A DNA stretch of 38,456 nt from an uncultured Acidimicrobiales bacterium (GTDB taxonomy: Bacteria; Actinomycetota; Acidimicrobiia; Acidimicrobiales; CADCSY01), in contig CADCSY010000130.1 in NCBI GenBank assembly GCA_902805555.1, positions 1-38,456 on the forward strand, written 5' to 3'. This document shows, piece after piece, positions 23,434 to 31,550 of the stretch (its first letter is position 1; each line of letters begins with the position of its first letter). The notes below the pieces were generated by a model. That model searched no databases. It saw nothing but the letters and a program-made list of their open reading frames with translations, and was not told the DNA's origin. The translations under genes were made by a program, and so were the position numbers.

Positions 23434-24336
23434 TCAGCTCCGTCCGAGCGGCCGGGGCCGGAGGTGCCGCAGCTTGTCCGGGTTCACCACGGCGTGCAGC
23501 TGGGCGATCCCGAGCGGCGTGACCGCGAAGCAGAGCGTGAGCTGCGGGCCGTCATCCCCGCCGACGAGGAGGGCCGGGTCGCCGCCGATGCGGACCAGCT
23601 CGAAGGTGGCGTCGGGCGGCGTGCGGCGCGCCAGGTTGGCCACGAACCGGGCCACCCGGTCCTGGCCGACGACCGGGCGGCGGGCGGCGTGGTGCTCGGC
23701 CCCGCCGTCGGACCAGAGCGTCACGTCCTCGGCCAGCACCTCGATCAGCCCGTCGAGATCCCCCACCGTCGCAGCCTGGGCGAAGGCCAGCACGAGCCGC
23801 TGCTCCTCGACCGAGCCCGCCGGGGCCCGGGGTGGCAGGTCGGGTGAGATCCGGGCCCGCGCCCTGCTCGCCTCCTGCCGGCAGCTCGAGGCCGGGCGGT
23901 CGACGATCGTGGCGATCTCGTCGTAGCCGTAGCGGAAGACGTCGTGCAGGAGGAAGACCGCCCGTTGCAAGGGGTTCAGGCGCTCGAGGAGCACCAGGAA
24001 GGCGGTGCTGAGCGAGTCGGACAGCTCGGCGGCGGCGGTGGGGTCCTCCCACGCCCCGTGCTCGGTGAGCAGCGGCTCTGGGAGCCAGGGGCCGACGTAG
24101 GTCTCCCGCCTCGCCTGCGCCGAACGGAGGCGGTCGAGGCTCAAGCGGGTGGTCACGGTCGTCAGGTACGCGCCGGGGGACCGCACCTCGTCGCGCTCGG
24201 CCGCCGACCAGCGCAGGTACGCCTCCTGCACGACGTCCTCGGCCTCGACGACGCTCCCGAGCATCCGGTAGGCGACGCCGAAGACGTGGTCCCGGTGCTC
24301 CGCGAACACCCCTTCGATCCGGGGGAGCTCCCTCAC
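23434..24336 (-). CDS. ECF41-type sigma factor (SigJ-like) with C-terminal SnoaL domain
   Basis: 300-residue sigma factor with regions 2 (FAEHRDHVFGVAYRMLGSVVEAEDVVQEAYLRW, about residues 11-43) and 4 (LNPLQRAVFLLHDVFRYGYDEIA, about 118-142, then the recognition helix SSCRQEASRARARI). A fused SnoaL-like domain (about 175-290) modulates activity in the ECF41 group, which lacks an ordinary anti-sigma factor. The group's DGGGK-like motif appears as SDGGAEH, and NPDKLRHL is present near the end. GTG 24336 overlaps the stop of the upstream oxidoreductase gene by 4 bp. ECF41 genes usually lie by carboxymuconolactone decarboxylase, oxidoreductase or epimerase genes, and an oxidoreductase is here. 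Confidence 0.92.
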   Translation of the reverse strand: MRELPRIEGVFAEHRDHVFGVAYRMLGSVVEAEDVVQEAYLRWSAAERDEVRSPGAYLTTVTTRLSLDRLRSAQARRETYVGPWLPEPLLTEHGAWEDPTAAAELSDSLSTAFLVLLERLNPLQRAVFLLHDVFRYGYDEIATIVDRPASSCRQEASRARARISPDLPPRAPAGSVEEQRLVLAFAQAATVGDLDGLIEVLAEDVTLWSDGGAEHHAARRPVVGQDRVARFVANLARRTPPDATFELVRIGGDPALLVGGDDGPQLTLCFAVTPLGIAQLHAVVNPDKLRHLRPRPLGRS

Positions 24337-25634
24337 GTGGCCATCATCGCCCCCCGCCGCTCGTGCGCCGCCCGCTCACCCGCGACCTGCGCGCTCGCCA
24401 GCGCGGCGTCGGCGAGCAGACCGTGCGCGCCCACCCAGTCCCCGGCCACGTAGACCCGTTCTGCGCCAGGGACGTCCGGGCCGGGCCTCCCCCGGAGCCC
24501 GCCGGTCTCGGCCTTGGGGACGTCGGTGGCGGCGACCAGGCGGGGGCGGAAGACCACGTCGTCGGCGATCTCGCGCCACCCCGGCCGGAGCAGGTCGAGC
24601 CCGCGCTCCAGCTCCTGCCGGTCGGCCTCCGGCTCCGTGACCTCCTCGGGGTCGAGGTAGCGCATGACCGAGGCCAGCGCCGACCCCTCCGCCGTCAGGC
24701 GGGCAGCCCTCGTCACGTCCGAGACGTACAGCGAGGTGTCGATGCCGATCGCGAACCTGGGTCCCTCACCCCAGGGCTCGCGCAGCCCCACGTCCAGGCA
24801 CGCGGCCCGGGACGGGCGAGCCGCCGCCGCCCAGGTGCGGACCTCTTCACCGGGATCGTCGAGCAGTCCGAGCAGCCCGGCCGGCCCGCCGGCGGCGACG
24901 ACCACCGCCCCGGCGACGAGGTGGCCGCCGTCCACGGCGATCCGCACGCCGTGCGGCACGGCGGCGAGGCGCTCGACCTTGCTGTTGGTGCGCAGCGTGA
25001 CGCCGGCGGCGTCGGCCGAGGCGCGGAGGCCCTCGACGAGGGTCTGCCACCCGCCGTGGAGGTAGAGCACGCCGTCTGCGGCCGCCCGCTGCACCTGCAG
25101 CAGGGCCGCATCGGCGCTGAGGTGGAGGGGGTCGTTGCTGTAGGTCGTGAGCCGGACCACGGCCATGAGCACTGCTCTGGCATCGGGTTCCGGCAGCTCC
25201 CGTGCCGCCCAGGCGCCGATGGACTCCGACCCGAGCCCCGACGGGTCGGTGCGGGGGAGGGTGGCGAGGACCTTGCCCAGGCGGAGCTTGCCTCGCGCAC
25301 CGAGCAGGTCGGTGAGCATCAGGCTGGACGCGCCGACGGGCAGCAGGCCGAGCCGGCCGTCACGGATGCCCATCGTCCCCTTCGTCGGGGGGATGCCGCC
25401 GTCCGGTTCCACGCCGAGCTGGCGCAGGATCGGCATCGCCTCCCCGCCCCGGTAGAGCGCATGTGCGCCCTCGTTGAGGAGGTAGCCACCCCGCGCCGCG
25501 GTGCGGGCCCGACCTCCGGGCCCCGACCGGGCCTCCAGCACGACGACCTTGCACCCGGCACGTGCAGCCACCGTCGCTGCAGCCAGGCCGGCCAGGCCAC
25601 CACCGACGACCACCACGTCTGCATCTCGCTCCAT
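24333..25634 (-). CDS. Phytoene desaturase-like FAD/NAD(P) oxidoreductase
   Basis: 433-residue flavoprotein of the amine-oxidase/phytoene-desaturase superfamily. The FAD Rossmann motif DVVVVGGGLAGLAAATVAARAG occupies about residues 5-27, followed by VVLEARSGPGGRARTA, and the C-terminal FAD motif RVYVAGDWVGAHGLLADAALASAQVAGE closes the fold. There is no substrate evidence. ATG 25634 gives the normal Rossmann start; a GTG at 25670 would add 12 residues. The stop overlaps the GTG of the ECF41 sigma gene (GTGA), so the two are coupled, and the sigma factor may control this enzyme. Confidence 0.88.
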   Translation of the reverse strand: MERDADVVVVGGGLAGLAAATVAARAGCKVVVLEARSGPGGRARTAARGGYLLNEGAHALYRGGEAMPILRQLGVEPDGGIPPTKGTMGIRDGRLGLLPVGASSLMLTDLLGARGKLRLGKVLATLPRTDPSGLGSESIGAWAARELPEPDARAVLMAVVRLTTYSNDPLHLSADAALLQVQRAAADGVLYLHGGWQTLVEGLRASADAAGVTLRTNSKVERLAAVPHGVRIAVDGGHLVAGAVVVAAGGPAGLLGLLDDPGEEVRTWAAAARPSRAACLDVGLREPWGEGPRFAIGIDTSLYVSDVTRAARLTAEGSALASVMRYLDPEEVTEPEADRQELERGLDLLRPGWREIADDVVFRPRLVAATDVPKAETGGLRGRPGPDVPGAERVYVAGDWVGAHGLLADAALASAQVAGERAAHERRGAMMAT

Positions 25635-25693
25635 GCCCTCACGACGAGCCAGGGCCGCGGAACGCGACACCGGAACCGACCCGGGTGTGCGGC

Positions 25694-26197
25694 TCAGAGC
25701 GGGTAGACGAGGCAGGTGCTCGTGGCGGAGGCGACGAGCCGGTCCGAACCGTCCCGCACCTCTCCCTCGGCGAAGGCCACCCGGCTGCCGGGCTTGGTGA
25801 CACGGCCGGTGGCCACGAGCTCACCCTCGCCGGTTCGCACCGCCCGCAGGTAGCTGACCTTGATCTCGAGGCTGGTGTAGCCGGTGCCGGCCGGCAGGGT
25901 GCTGTGCACGGCGCACCCGACGACGCTGTCGAGCAGGGTGCAGACGAGCCCGCCGTGGACGAGGCCGATCGGGTTGTAGGCCGACTCGTCCGGCGTGCAG
26001 CTGAACACGACGGTCCCCACCTCGACCGACAGCGCAGTCATGCCCATCAGGGCGCTGATGGGCGGCGGCGGGAGGGTCCCGTCGACCATGGCCTGGAGGT
26101 ACTGCTGCCCGGTCACCGAACCCATCGCCGCAGCCCCGACCTGGGGGTCGTGCCACGTCACCGTCCGATGTCGGGGCTCGCCCCACGGCTGCGCCAC
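25694..26197 (-). CDS. PaaI-type hotdog-fold thioesterase
   Basis: 167-residue acyl-CoA thioesterase-like protein. The hotdog fold is seen in AYNPIGLVHGGLVCTLLDSVVGCAVHSTLPAGTGY (about 75-110), containing the HGG catalytic motif, followed by TSLEIKVSYLRAVRTGEGELVATGRVTKPGSRVAFAEGEV. It probably cleaves small or aromatic acyl-CoA esters in the cytosol. The GTG at 26197 has GGAG about 7 nt upstream. It lies 59 bp upstream of the oxidoreductase gene and may begin that minus-strand operon. Confidence 0.9.
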   Translation of the reverse strand: MAQPWGEPRHRTVTWHDPQVGAAAMGSVTGQQYLQAMVDGTLPPPPISALMGMTALSVEVGTVVFSCTPDESAYNPIGLVHGGLVCTLLDSVVGCAVHSTLPAGTGYTSLEIKVSYLRAVRTGEGELVATGRVTKPGSRVAFAEGEVRDGSDRLVASATSTCLVYPL

Positions 26198-26395
26198 CGT
26201 CAGCTCCGGGTCGACCCGGTGCGCGGCCGGCCGGTGGCCCCGTCGCCTCGGAGGCCGGCCCGGGGGAGCGCAGCCGTCGTCATCACGGTCGGCGCCTGAC
26301 CACGAGGACCGACGGTAGCGCCACCGCCCCGCACCCGCCCGCCCGCGACCCGCTTCCCGAGACCCGTCGGGAGGACCGCCGGGCGGCGCGGCCTG

Positions 26396-26419
26396 GGTGC
26401 CGGCCCCTGCGCCGGCACC
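26396..26419. promoter_or_regulatory. 9-bp perfect inverted repeat just before the APH-like gene
   Basis: GGTGCCGGC (26396-26404), six-base spacer, GCCGGCACC (26411-26419). A CACCAT box (26416-26421) 6 nt before GTG 26428 overlaps its right arm, so a protein bound here would block the predicted promoter. The remaining divergent gap 26198-26395 is GC-rich with no other feature I can support. Confidence 0.4.
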
Positions 26420-26427
26420 ATGGTCGG

Positions 26428-27378
26428 GTGACCGAGCAGCGACCGTCCCGCCGGCAGCTGGAGGCGCTCCTGGCTGCGGTGCACGGGGAGGAGGTGGGCG
26501 ACCTCGAGCCCCTCTCCGGGGGCTTCTGGTCCTCCGCCTTCGGGTACCGGGTCGCCGGCCGCGAGCTCGTCCTGCGTGTCGGCGACCTCCCCGAGGCCTT
26601 CGAGATGGAGCGCCTGGCCATGAGCTTCGACGGGCCCGACCTCCCGGTCCCGGCGGTGCACCGGCTGGGGTCGGCCCTCGGCCGGGCGTACGCCATCTCC
26701 GAGCGCCACCACGGGCGGTTCCTCGAGACGATCACCCCCGAGGAGGCAGCGGTCGCAGGGACGCCGATCATGCGCATGCTCGCTGCGCTGCGGGCCGTAC
26801 CGGTCGAGGCCGGCGCCCCGGCGGAGTGGCGCCCGACCGGCCCGCCCGAGGCGTCGACCTGGGTCCGGCGGCTCAACGACACCCTCGTCGACGACCCCAG
26901 CCGACCGGTGAGCGGTTGGCGAGACCGGCTGGCCGCCGACCCCGCGCGCGACCGGCTCTTCCGGGCGTGCCAGGACCGCGTGCGGGAGCTGTCGGCCTCC
27001 TGTCCGGAGCGGCGCGACGTGGTCCACGGCGACCTCCTGCACGGCAACGTGCTGATCACCCACGACGCCTCGCAGGTCACCGCCGTGTTCTCGTGGAAGT
27101 GCTCGGTGCGGGGCGACTTCCTCTACGACGTCGCCTGGTTCACCTTCTGGGGGGCGTGGCACCCGGGGATCGCCGCGGTCGACGTGTGGGGACGGCTCCT
27201 GGCCGACCCGCCCGGGGCCGGAGCGCTCGCCGACGCTGCCGCCCGGCACCACTGCTATGAGGTGCTGATCGGGGCCGACCACCTCGGGTGGTACGCGTGG
27301 ACGGGAGACGAGGAGGCGCTCCGGTCGGTGGCGGCCCACACGTCGCACGTCCTGGAGCGGGGACCGCTCCGGGTGTGA
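26428..27378 (+). CDS. APH-fold phosphotransferase-like protein lacking the metal-binding Asp
   Basis: 316-residue protein of the aminoglycoside phosphotransferase/choline kinase-like family, similar in layout to the hygromycin-type kinases. The N-lobe has the glycine-containing LSGGFWSSAFGYRVAGRELVLRV. The catalytic loop is intact: His200-Gly-Asp202-x4-Asn207 (HGDLLHGN). The next motif, normally V-(I/F)-D-W...GD..YD, reads VFSWKCSVRGDFLYDVAW, so the DFG-equivalent Asp is Ser222. GAC to TCG needs more than one base change. The protein may be a weak or inactive kinase or bind nucleotide differently. Substrate unknown; an antibiotic-resistance role should not be assumed. Confidence 0.85.
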   Translation: MTEQRPSRRQLEALLAAVHGEEVGDLEPLSGGFWSSAFGYRVAGRELVLRVGDLPEAFEMERLAMSFDGPDLPVPAVHRLGSALGRAYAISERHHGRFLETITPEEAAVAGTPIMRMLAALRAVPVEAGAPAEWRPTGPPEASTWVRRLNDTLVDDPSRPVSGWRDRLAADPARDRLFRACQDRVRELSASCPERRDVVHGDLLHGNVLITHDASQVTAVFSWKCSVRGDFLYDVAWFTFWGAWHPGIAAVDVWGRLLADPPGAGALADAAARHHCYEVLIGADHLGWYAWTGDEEALRSVAAHTSHVLERGPLRV

Positions 27379-27390
27379 GGGGACGCTGGC

Positions 27391-27771
27391 CTACCGGGCG
27401 GCCTGCCAAAGACCCATGACGTTGCCCTCGCTGTCCTCGAAGTAGGCGGCGAACCCCATGTCGCCGACAGCCACCTTCTCACCGACGACGCTCCCGCCGC
27501 GCTGGCGCACGGCGGCCAGGGCGGCATCGATGTCGTCGATCTCCACGGTGACGACCGGTCGGCGCACTGGGCCCTGGCGGGCGAGCATGCCACCGCCGAT
27601 GTACCCCGGCTCGCTCGGCATCCCCTGGTCGTCGACCGGTCCGGTCGACACCGTGCTGTAGCCCAACCCGGGCACGGTGTTGATGCGCCAGCCGAAGACC
27701 TCCCGGTAGAAGCTCTGGGCTCGCTCCGCATCGTCGAACGGGACCTCGAAGTGCACGACTCGTCCGTCCAT
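27391..27771 (-). CDS. VOC (glyoxalase/bleomycin-resistance fold) protein
   Basis: 126-residue vicinal-oxygen-chelate protein with two beta-alpha-beta-beta-beta modules: VHFEVPFDDAERAQSFYREVFGW at the start and VTVEIDDIDAALAAVRQRGG in the middle, ending FAAYFEDSEGNVMGLWQ. The family includes metal-dependent lyases, dioxygenases and drug-binding proteins; this subfamily (often called VOC family protein) has no fixed function. ATG 27771 has a strong ribosome site, GGAGGTGA, and a TAGCCT box about 40 nt upstream, so this gene has an ordinary leader. It is convergent with the APH-like gene. Confidence 0.9.
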   Translation of the reverse strand: MDGRVVHFEVPFDDAERAQSFYREVFGWRINTVPGLGYSTVSTGPVDDQGMPSEPGYIGGGMLARQGPVRRPVVTVEIDDIDAALAAVRQRGGSVVGEKVAVGDMGFAAYFEDSEGNVMGLWQAAR

Positions 27772-27810
27772 CGCTCACCTCCGGTGCTGGTGTGGCTGTG
27801 GCCGACGGCG

Positions 27811-27816
27811 AGGCTA
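27811..27816 (-). promoter_or_regulatory. Possible -10 box TAGCCT of the VOC gene
   Basis: TAGCCT on the minus strand about 40 nt before the ATG, giving a leader of about 33 nt that includes the strong GGAGGTGA ribosome binding site. No clear -35 element. Confidence 0.35.
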
Positions 27817-27886
27817 CCGAGCCACCGTCCGCTCCTCCCGGGTGGACGGGGGGAGCGAGGCCGTGAGGCCCCTGCTGCTCGCCCGC

Positions 27887-29098
27887 CTACTCGGCTGTCG
27901 GCTCGCGGGGCAGGCCGAGGACGCGCTCCCCGACGATGTTGCGCTGGATCTCCGCCGTGCCGCCCCAGATGGTGGAGGAGCGGCTGCCGAAGAAGTCGGC
28001 CTGCCACCGGTCGAGCCGGTAGCCCTCGCCGACCACGGTGGCGTCCGGGCCGAGCACGTCGAGGGCGAGCTCGCCGAGGTCGCGGTGGAGCTCGGACCAG
28101 AGCATCTTGGCGATCGACGCCGTGGGCCCGGGGTCACCGGTGTCGACGAGGGCGGCGAGGGTGCGGAGGCCACCGAAGCGGATGAGCTCCACCCTGGTGT
28201 GCGCGGCGGCCAGGCGCTGCCGCAGGACGGGCTCGTCCGTCCGGCCCCGTCGCCGTGCCTCGTCGACGAGCTTGCGCAGCGCCACCTCGAAGCGGACGTG
28301 CTGCGTGGCGGCGGAGCCGCCGCGCTCGTTGCCGAGCGTCGTCTTCGACACCTTCCAGCCGTTGCCGAGCCCGCCGATCACGTTGTCCAGGGGGGCGCGG
28401 GCACCGTCGAGGAAGGTCTCGGCGAAGTGGGCGTCGCCCCCGATCTGGCGGAGGGGGCGGAGCTCGATCCCGTTGCGGGGTGCGTCGGCACCATCGCGGT
28501 CGAGCGGGACGAGCACGTAGGAGATGCCGTCGTGCTTGGCCGCCTCCCGGTCGGTGCGGCACAGGCAGAACAGCATGGTCGCGTCCCAGTACCAGCTGGT
28601 CCACACCTTCTGGCCGGTGATGACGAGCTCGTCCCCGTCGACGACGCCCATGGTCTGCACGTTGGCCAGATCGGAACCGGCGTCCGGCTCGGAGAAGCCC
28701 TGGCAGTACCGGTCGGTGCCGTCGAGGATCCGAGGCAGGAAGCGCGCCTTCTGCTCGTCGGTGCCGTGCACGATGACGGCCGGGCCCACGAGGGACTCGC
28801 CCATGCCGAGCGTGGGGCGGGGGACGCCGGCTCGTGCGAACTCGGCGTCGACCGCGGCCGCCTCGAGGCCCGACAGCCCCCTGCCGCCGAACGCCTCGGG
28901 CCATCCCAGGCACAGCCAGCGTGCCTCCCGGAGGGTGTCGGTCCAGGCGCCCTTGGGGGTGATGCCGCGCACCTCGCCGTGGCTCGCAGCCTCGTGGGCG
29001 TTGTCCGCGAGCCACGCCCTCGCCTCCTCCGCCACAGCCCGGGCGGGGGGGCCGAAGTCGACCTCGGTCCGGGCCGGCGACCTGGTGGCGCGGCTCAC
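27887..29098 (-). CDS. Acyl-CoA dehydrogenase
   Basis: FAD-dependent dehydrogenase of 403 residues that introduces the alpha-beta double bond into an acyl-CoA. The FAD and substrate parts are typical: GFSEPDAGSDLANVQTMGV (about 135-155), GQKVWTSWYWDATMLFCLCRTD, NVIGGLGNGWKVSKTTLGNERGG, and the C-terminal WGGTAEIQRNIVGERVLGLPRE. It resembles the long- or branched-chain and steroid-side-chain type found in many actinobacterial copies; the exact substrate is unknown. GTG 29098 overlaps the stop of the enoyl-CoA hydratase by 4 bp (GTGA), so the two beta-oxidation enzymes are coupled. The frame stays open far upstream, but that is shadow sequence. Confidence 0.94.
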   Translation of the reverse strand: MSRATRSPARTEVDFGPPARAVAEEARAWLADNAHEAASHGEVRGITPKGAWTDTLREARWLCLGWPEAFGGRGLSGLEAAAVDAEFARAGVPRPTLGMGESLVGPAVIVHGTDEQKARFLPRILDGTDRYCQGFSEPDAGSDLANVQTMGVVDGDELVITGQKVWTSWYWDATMLFCLCRTDREAAKHDGISYVLVPLDRDGADAPRNGIELRPLRQIGGDAHFAETFLDGARAPLDNVIGGLGNGWKVSKTTLGNERGGSAATQHVRFEVALRKLVDEARRRGRTDEPVLRQRLAAAHTRVELIRFGGLRTLAALVDTGDPGPTASIAKMLWSELHRDLGELALDVLGPDATVVGEGYRLDRWQADFFGSRSSTIWGGTAEIQRNIVGERVLGLPREPTAE

Positions 29099-29922
29099 AG
29101 GTCGTGGGGGTAGTCGGCGCGCTTCGAGAGCTGCCACTGCGGGTCGCGCTTGTCGAGGAAGGCCATCACGCCCTCCTTGGCGTCGGGCTGTCGACCCGTC
29201 CAGGCGAAGAGGGCGTGCTGGCGCCTGGCAGCGGGGGACCGATCCGGCTCGGAGAGGAGCTCCCACAGCACCCGCTTGGTGATGGCAGCCGAGACGGGGG
29301 CGGTGTTCACGGCGATGTCCCGGGCGAGGGCCATGGCCGTGTCGAGCACCTGCTCCCTCGGCACCGACCGGTTGACGAGGCCGAGCTCGTGCGCCTCCCG
29401 CCCGGTGAAGATCCTGCCGGTGAGGAGGAGGTCCATGGCCGTGGAGGCACCGATCAGGCGGGGGACGAGCCACAGCAGGTCGGCGTCCGGCATGATCCCT
29501 CGCCGGTTGAAGACGAAGCCGAGCTTCACGTCGTCGCCCGCCACCCGCAGGTCCCACTCGACGGTCATGGTCAGGCCAGCGCCCACCGCGGCACCGTTGA
29601 TGGCGGCGATGATCGGCGTGCTCAGCTGGTGCGCAGGGGTGGCCCGTCGGGCGCTGGCGGCGTCGTCCGCCGTCCCGATGGCGGCTCCCTCCCCCGAGAA
29701 CGTCTTGCCCCCGCCGCCCAGGTCGGCGCCGGCGCAGAAGGCGCGACCCGCGCCGGTGACCACGATCGCCCGACAGGCGTCGTCGGCGTCGAGCTCGGCG
29801 AAGGCCCTCCCGAGCTCGGCCGACATCGTCCACGTCCAGGCGTTCATCTGGTCCGGGCGGTGCAGGGTCACCAGCGCCACGGGACCGTCCTGCTCGACGA
29901 TGATCTGCTCGTACGACGCCAC
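29095..29922 (-). CDS. Enoyl-CoA hydratase/isomerase family protein
   Basis: Crotonase-fold protein of 275 residues. Characteristic parts are VALVTLHRPDQMNAWTWTM, the oxyanion-hole segment VTGAGRAFCAGADLGGGGKTF (about 50-72), and the second glycine-rich stretch IAAINGAAVGAGLTMTVEWDLRVAGDD (about 105-130), then GIMPDADLLWLVPRLIG. It probably hydrates or isomerises an enoyl-CoA formed by the downstream dehydrogenase, although crotonase-fold enzymes vary. GTG 29922 is set by the TACGGT box 6 nt upstream. It is the first gene of a two-gene operon. Confidence 0.93.
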   Translation of the reverse strand: MASYEQIIVEQDGPVALVTLHRPDQMNAWTWTMSAELGRAFAELDADDACRAIVVTGAGRAFCAGADLGGGGKTFSGEGAAIGTADDAASARRATPAHQLSTPIIAAINGAAVGAGLTMTVEWDLRVAGDDVKLGFVFNRRGIMPDADLLWLVPRLIGASTAMDLLLTGRIFTGREAHELGLVNRSVPREQVLDTAMALARDIAVNTAPVSAAITKRVLWELLSEPDRSPAARRQHALFAWTGRQPDAKEGVMAFLDKRDPQWQLSKRADYPHDL

Positions 29923-29928
29923 GGGCTG

Positions 29929-29934
29929 ACCGTA
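29929..29934 (-). promoter_or_regulatory. -10 box TACGGT of the beta-oxidation operon
   Basis: TACGGT on the minus strand ends 6 nt before GTG 29922, a further leaderless-type start. Confidence 0.5.
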
Positions 29935-30030
29935 GCCCCACCTCTCGGGGCCCGTCCTGGGCTGGACGGCTGCCGCATGGCGGCGCTCGCCCGTCGACCG
30001 CCGAGCCGAGCCGAGCCTCTCCCGTGACCC

Positions 30031-30948
30031 TCAGGTCGTGGCGATGAGGTCGACCACGACCTGGGCCAGCTCCGGCCCCACGTCCTCCTGGAGGAAGTGC
30101 CCGCCACCCCGGAGCGTCGTGTGCGCCTGCCCCTTCGCGCCTGGGATGCGCTCCCGCAGGTGGCGGTCGGCCCCGGCCGTCACCGGGTCCTGGTCGCTGA
30201 ACGCGCACAGGAACGGCTTCTCGAAGCGCTCGAGCGACGCCCACGCCCGACGGTTCGGCTCCGCCGCCGGGTCGTCCGGCGTCGCCGGGACGAGCAGGGG
30301 GAACTGGCGGGCCCCCTCCTTGTAGGACTCGTCGGGGAAGGGGGCGTCGTAGGCGGCCACGACCTCGTCCGACAGCGTCGAGACCGTCGCGCCGCGCAGG
30401 ATGCCGCCGATCGGCAGCACCTCCACCTCCTGGCTGAAGGTCCGCCACGCAGTGAACGCCTCACCCGGGTCCCGGTCACCCGTCGGGAGGAACGTGTTGG
30501 CGGCCACCACCCGGCGGAACCGGTCGGGGTGCTCGGCCACGAGGCGCAGCCCGAGCAGGCCCCCCCAGTCCTGGCACACGAGCGTCACGTCCCGGAGGTC
30601 GAGGCGCCCGAACACGGTCTCGGTCAACCAGTCGACGTGGCGCTGGTAGGTGTAGTCACCGCGGGCGGCGGGCTTGTCCGACCGGCCGAAGCCCACCAGG
30701 TCGGGCGCCACGCAGCGGTGCCCGGCGGCGACGAGCGGCGGGATCACCTTGCGGTACAGGAAGCTCCAGGACGGCTCGCCGTGGAGGAGGAGGACGGTCT
30801 CCCCGGCGTCGGGCGGACCGTCGTCGACGTAGTGCACCCGGAGCCTGTCCGCCCCGCCGTCGCCTGCGTCGATCTGCAGGTACCTCGGCGGCCACGGGTG
30901 GTCCGGGAGGTCGTCGAAGCGGTCGTCCGGCGTGCGCAGCGCGTGCAT
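30031..30948 (-). CDS. Haloalkane dehalogenase, subfamily I-like
   Basis: Alpha/beta-hydrolase of 305 residues. The catalytic set is visible: nucleophile Asp127 with the halide-binding Trp128 (VCQDWGGLLGLRL), acid Asp254 (FSDQDPVTAG), and base His284 (GGGHFLQED). HGEPSW (56-61) forms the oxyanion side, and APDLVGFGRSDKP is typical of HLD-I. Proteins of this type hydrolyse carbon-halogen bonds, but close relatives include epoxide hydrolases, and the natural substrate is unknown. ATG 30948 is chosen over GTG 30951 because a TAGGGT box then lies exactly 6 nt upstream, as at other starts in this window. Confidence 0.9.
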   Translation of the reverse strand: MHALRTPDDRFDDLPDHPWPPRYLQIDAGDGGADRLRVHYVDDGPPDAGETVLLLHGEPSWSFLYRKVIPPLVAAGHRCVAPDLVGFGRSDKPAARGDYTYQRHVDWLTETVFGRLDLRDVTLVCQDWGGLLGLRLVAEHPDRFRRVVAANTFLPTGDRDPGEAFTAWRTFSQEVEVLPIGGILRGATVSTLSDEVVAAYDAPFPDESYKEGARQFPLLVPATPDDPAAEPNRRAWASLERFEKPFLCAFSDQDPVTAGADRHLRERIPGAKGQAHTTLRGGGHFLQEDVGPELAQVVVDLIATT

Positions 30949-30954
30949 CACCCG

Positions 30955-30960
30955 ACCCTA
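30955..30960 (-). promoter_or_regulatory. -10 box TAGGGT of the dehalogenase gene
   Basis: TAGGGT on the minus strand, 6 nt before ATG 30948. A GTG one codon further upstream would be only 3 nt from the box, so the spacing supports the ATG. Confidence 0.5.
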
Positions 30961-31027
30961 CGACGAGGGTGGGCCCCGGACCGGGGCCGACCGGCGGGCG
31001 GGCCGCTGCAGCGGGTAGGCCACGGCG

Positions 31028-31429
31028 ATGGACACCACCCTGCTCGACGTCGACACCACCGATCGCCCGCTCGTCGACCTCACGCGAGCGCTCGACGCGT
31101 TCTGCGCCGGACGGGCGGCGGGGCTGCTCAACGTCTTCGTCCCCCACGCCACCGCCGGGCTCGCGGTCGTCGAGGTCGGCGCCGGCTCGGAGCCGGACCT
31201 GCTCGAGCTGCTCGACAGGCTGCTCCCCCGCGACGACCGCTACGCGCACCGCCACGGGGCGGCCGGCCACGGGGCCGACCACGTCCTCCCTGCCCTGCTG
31301 AGCCCGTCGCTGGTCCTCCCGGTCGGCGACGGTCGCCCGCTGCTCGGCACGTGGCAGCACGTCGTGCTCGTCGACCTGAACGTCGACAACCCTCGACGTC
31401 AGGTCCGGTGCAGCTTCCTCGGCGGGTGA
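31028..31429 (+). CDS. YjbQ/UPF0047 family protein
   Basis: 133-residue protein of the YjbQ family, with the strongly conserved HRHGAAGHGADHVLPALLSPSL block (about 76-98), NVFVPHATAGLAVVE near 36-50, and GTWQHVVLVDLN near the end. E. coli YjbQ shows weak thiamine-phosphate synthase activity; the real role of the family is not settled. ATG 31028 lies 6 nt after TAGGCC, a weak -10-like box, suggesting a leaderless start. Divergent from the dehalogenase. Confidence 0.9.
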   Translation: MDTTLLDVDTTDRPLVDLTRALDAFCAGRAAGLLNVFVPHATAGLAVVEVGAGSEPDLLELLDRLLPRDDRYAHRHGAAGHGADHVLPALLSPSLVLPVGDGRPLLGTWQHVVLVDLNVDNPRRQVRCSFLGG

Positions 31430-31440
31430 GGACGCCGGCG

Positions 31441-31460
31441 CTCCTCCTCGGTGGGAGGAG
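31441..31460 (+). terminator. Hairpin after yjbQ
   Basis: CTCCTCC (31441-31447), six-base loop, GGAGGAG (31454-31460), 12 bp after the stop codon. It is a plausible terminator without a U tract. Confidence 0.4.
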
Positions 31461-31550
31461 GCAGAGGACCCACGGCCCTTCCCCGCCGGCGCCCGGCGGT
31501 GCATGGTGGCACCGACGACGTGACGTCCAGCGTCACAGGAGGAGGAGGAG

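Noticed and set aside
26428-27378. Aminoglycoside resistance gene
   Set aside because: The APH fold is widespread among kinases of other substrates, and the DFG-equivalent Asp is missing.
29952-29969. CCGTCC/GGACGG hairpin as terminator of the dehalogenase gene
   Set aside because: A six-bp stem in very GC-rich DNA is expected by chance, and it lies about 60 bp beyond the stop codon, close to the next promoter.
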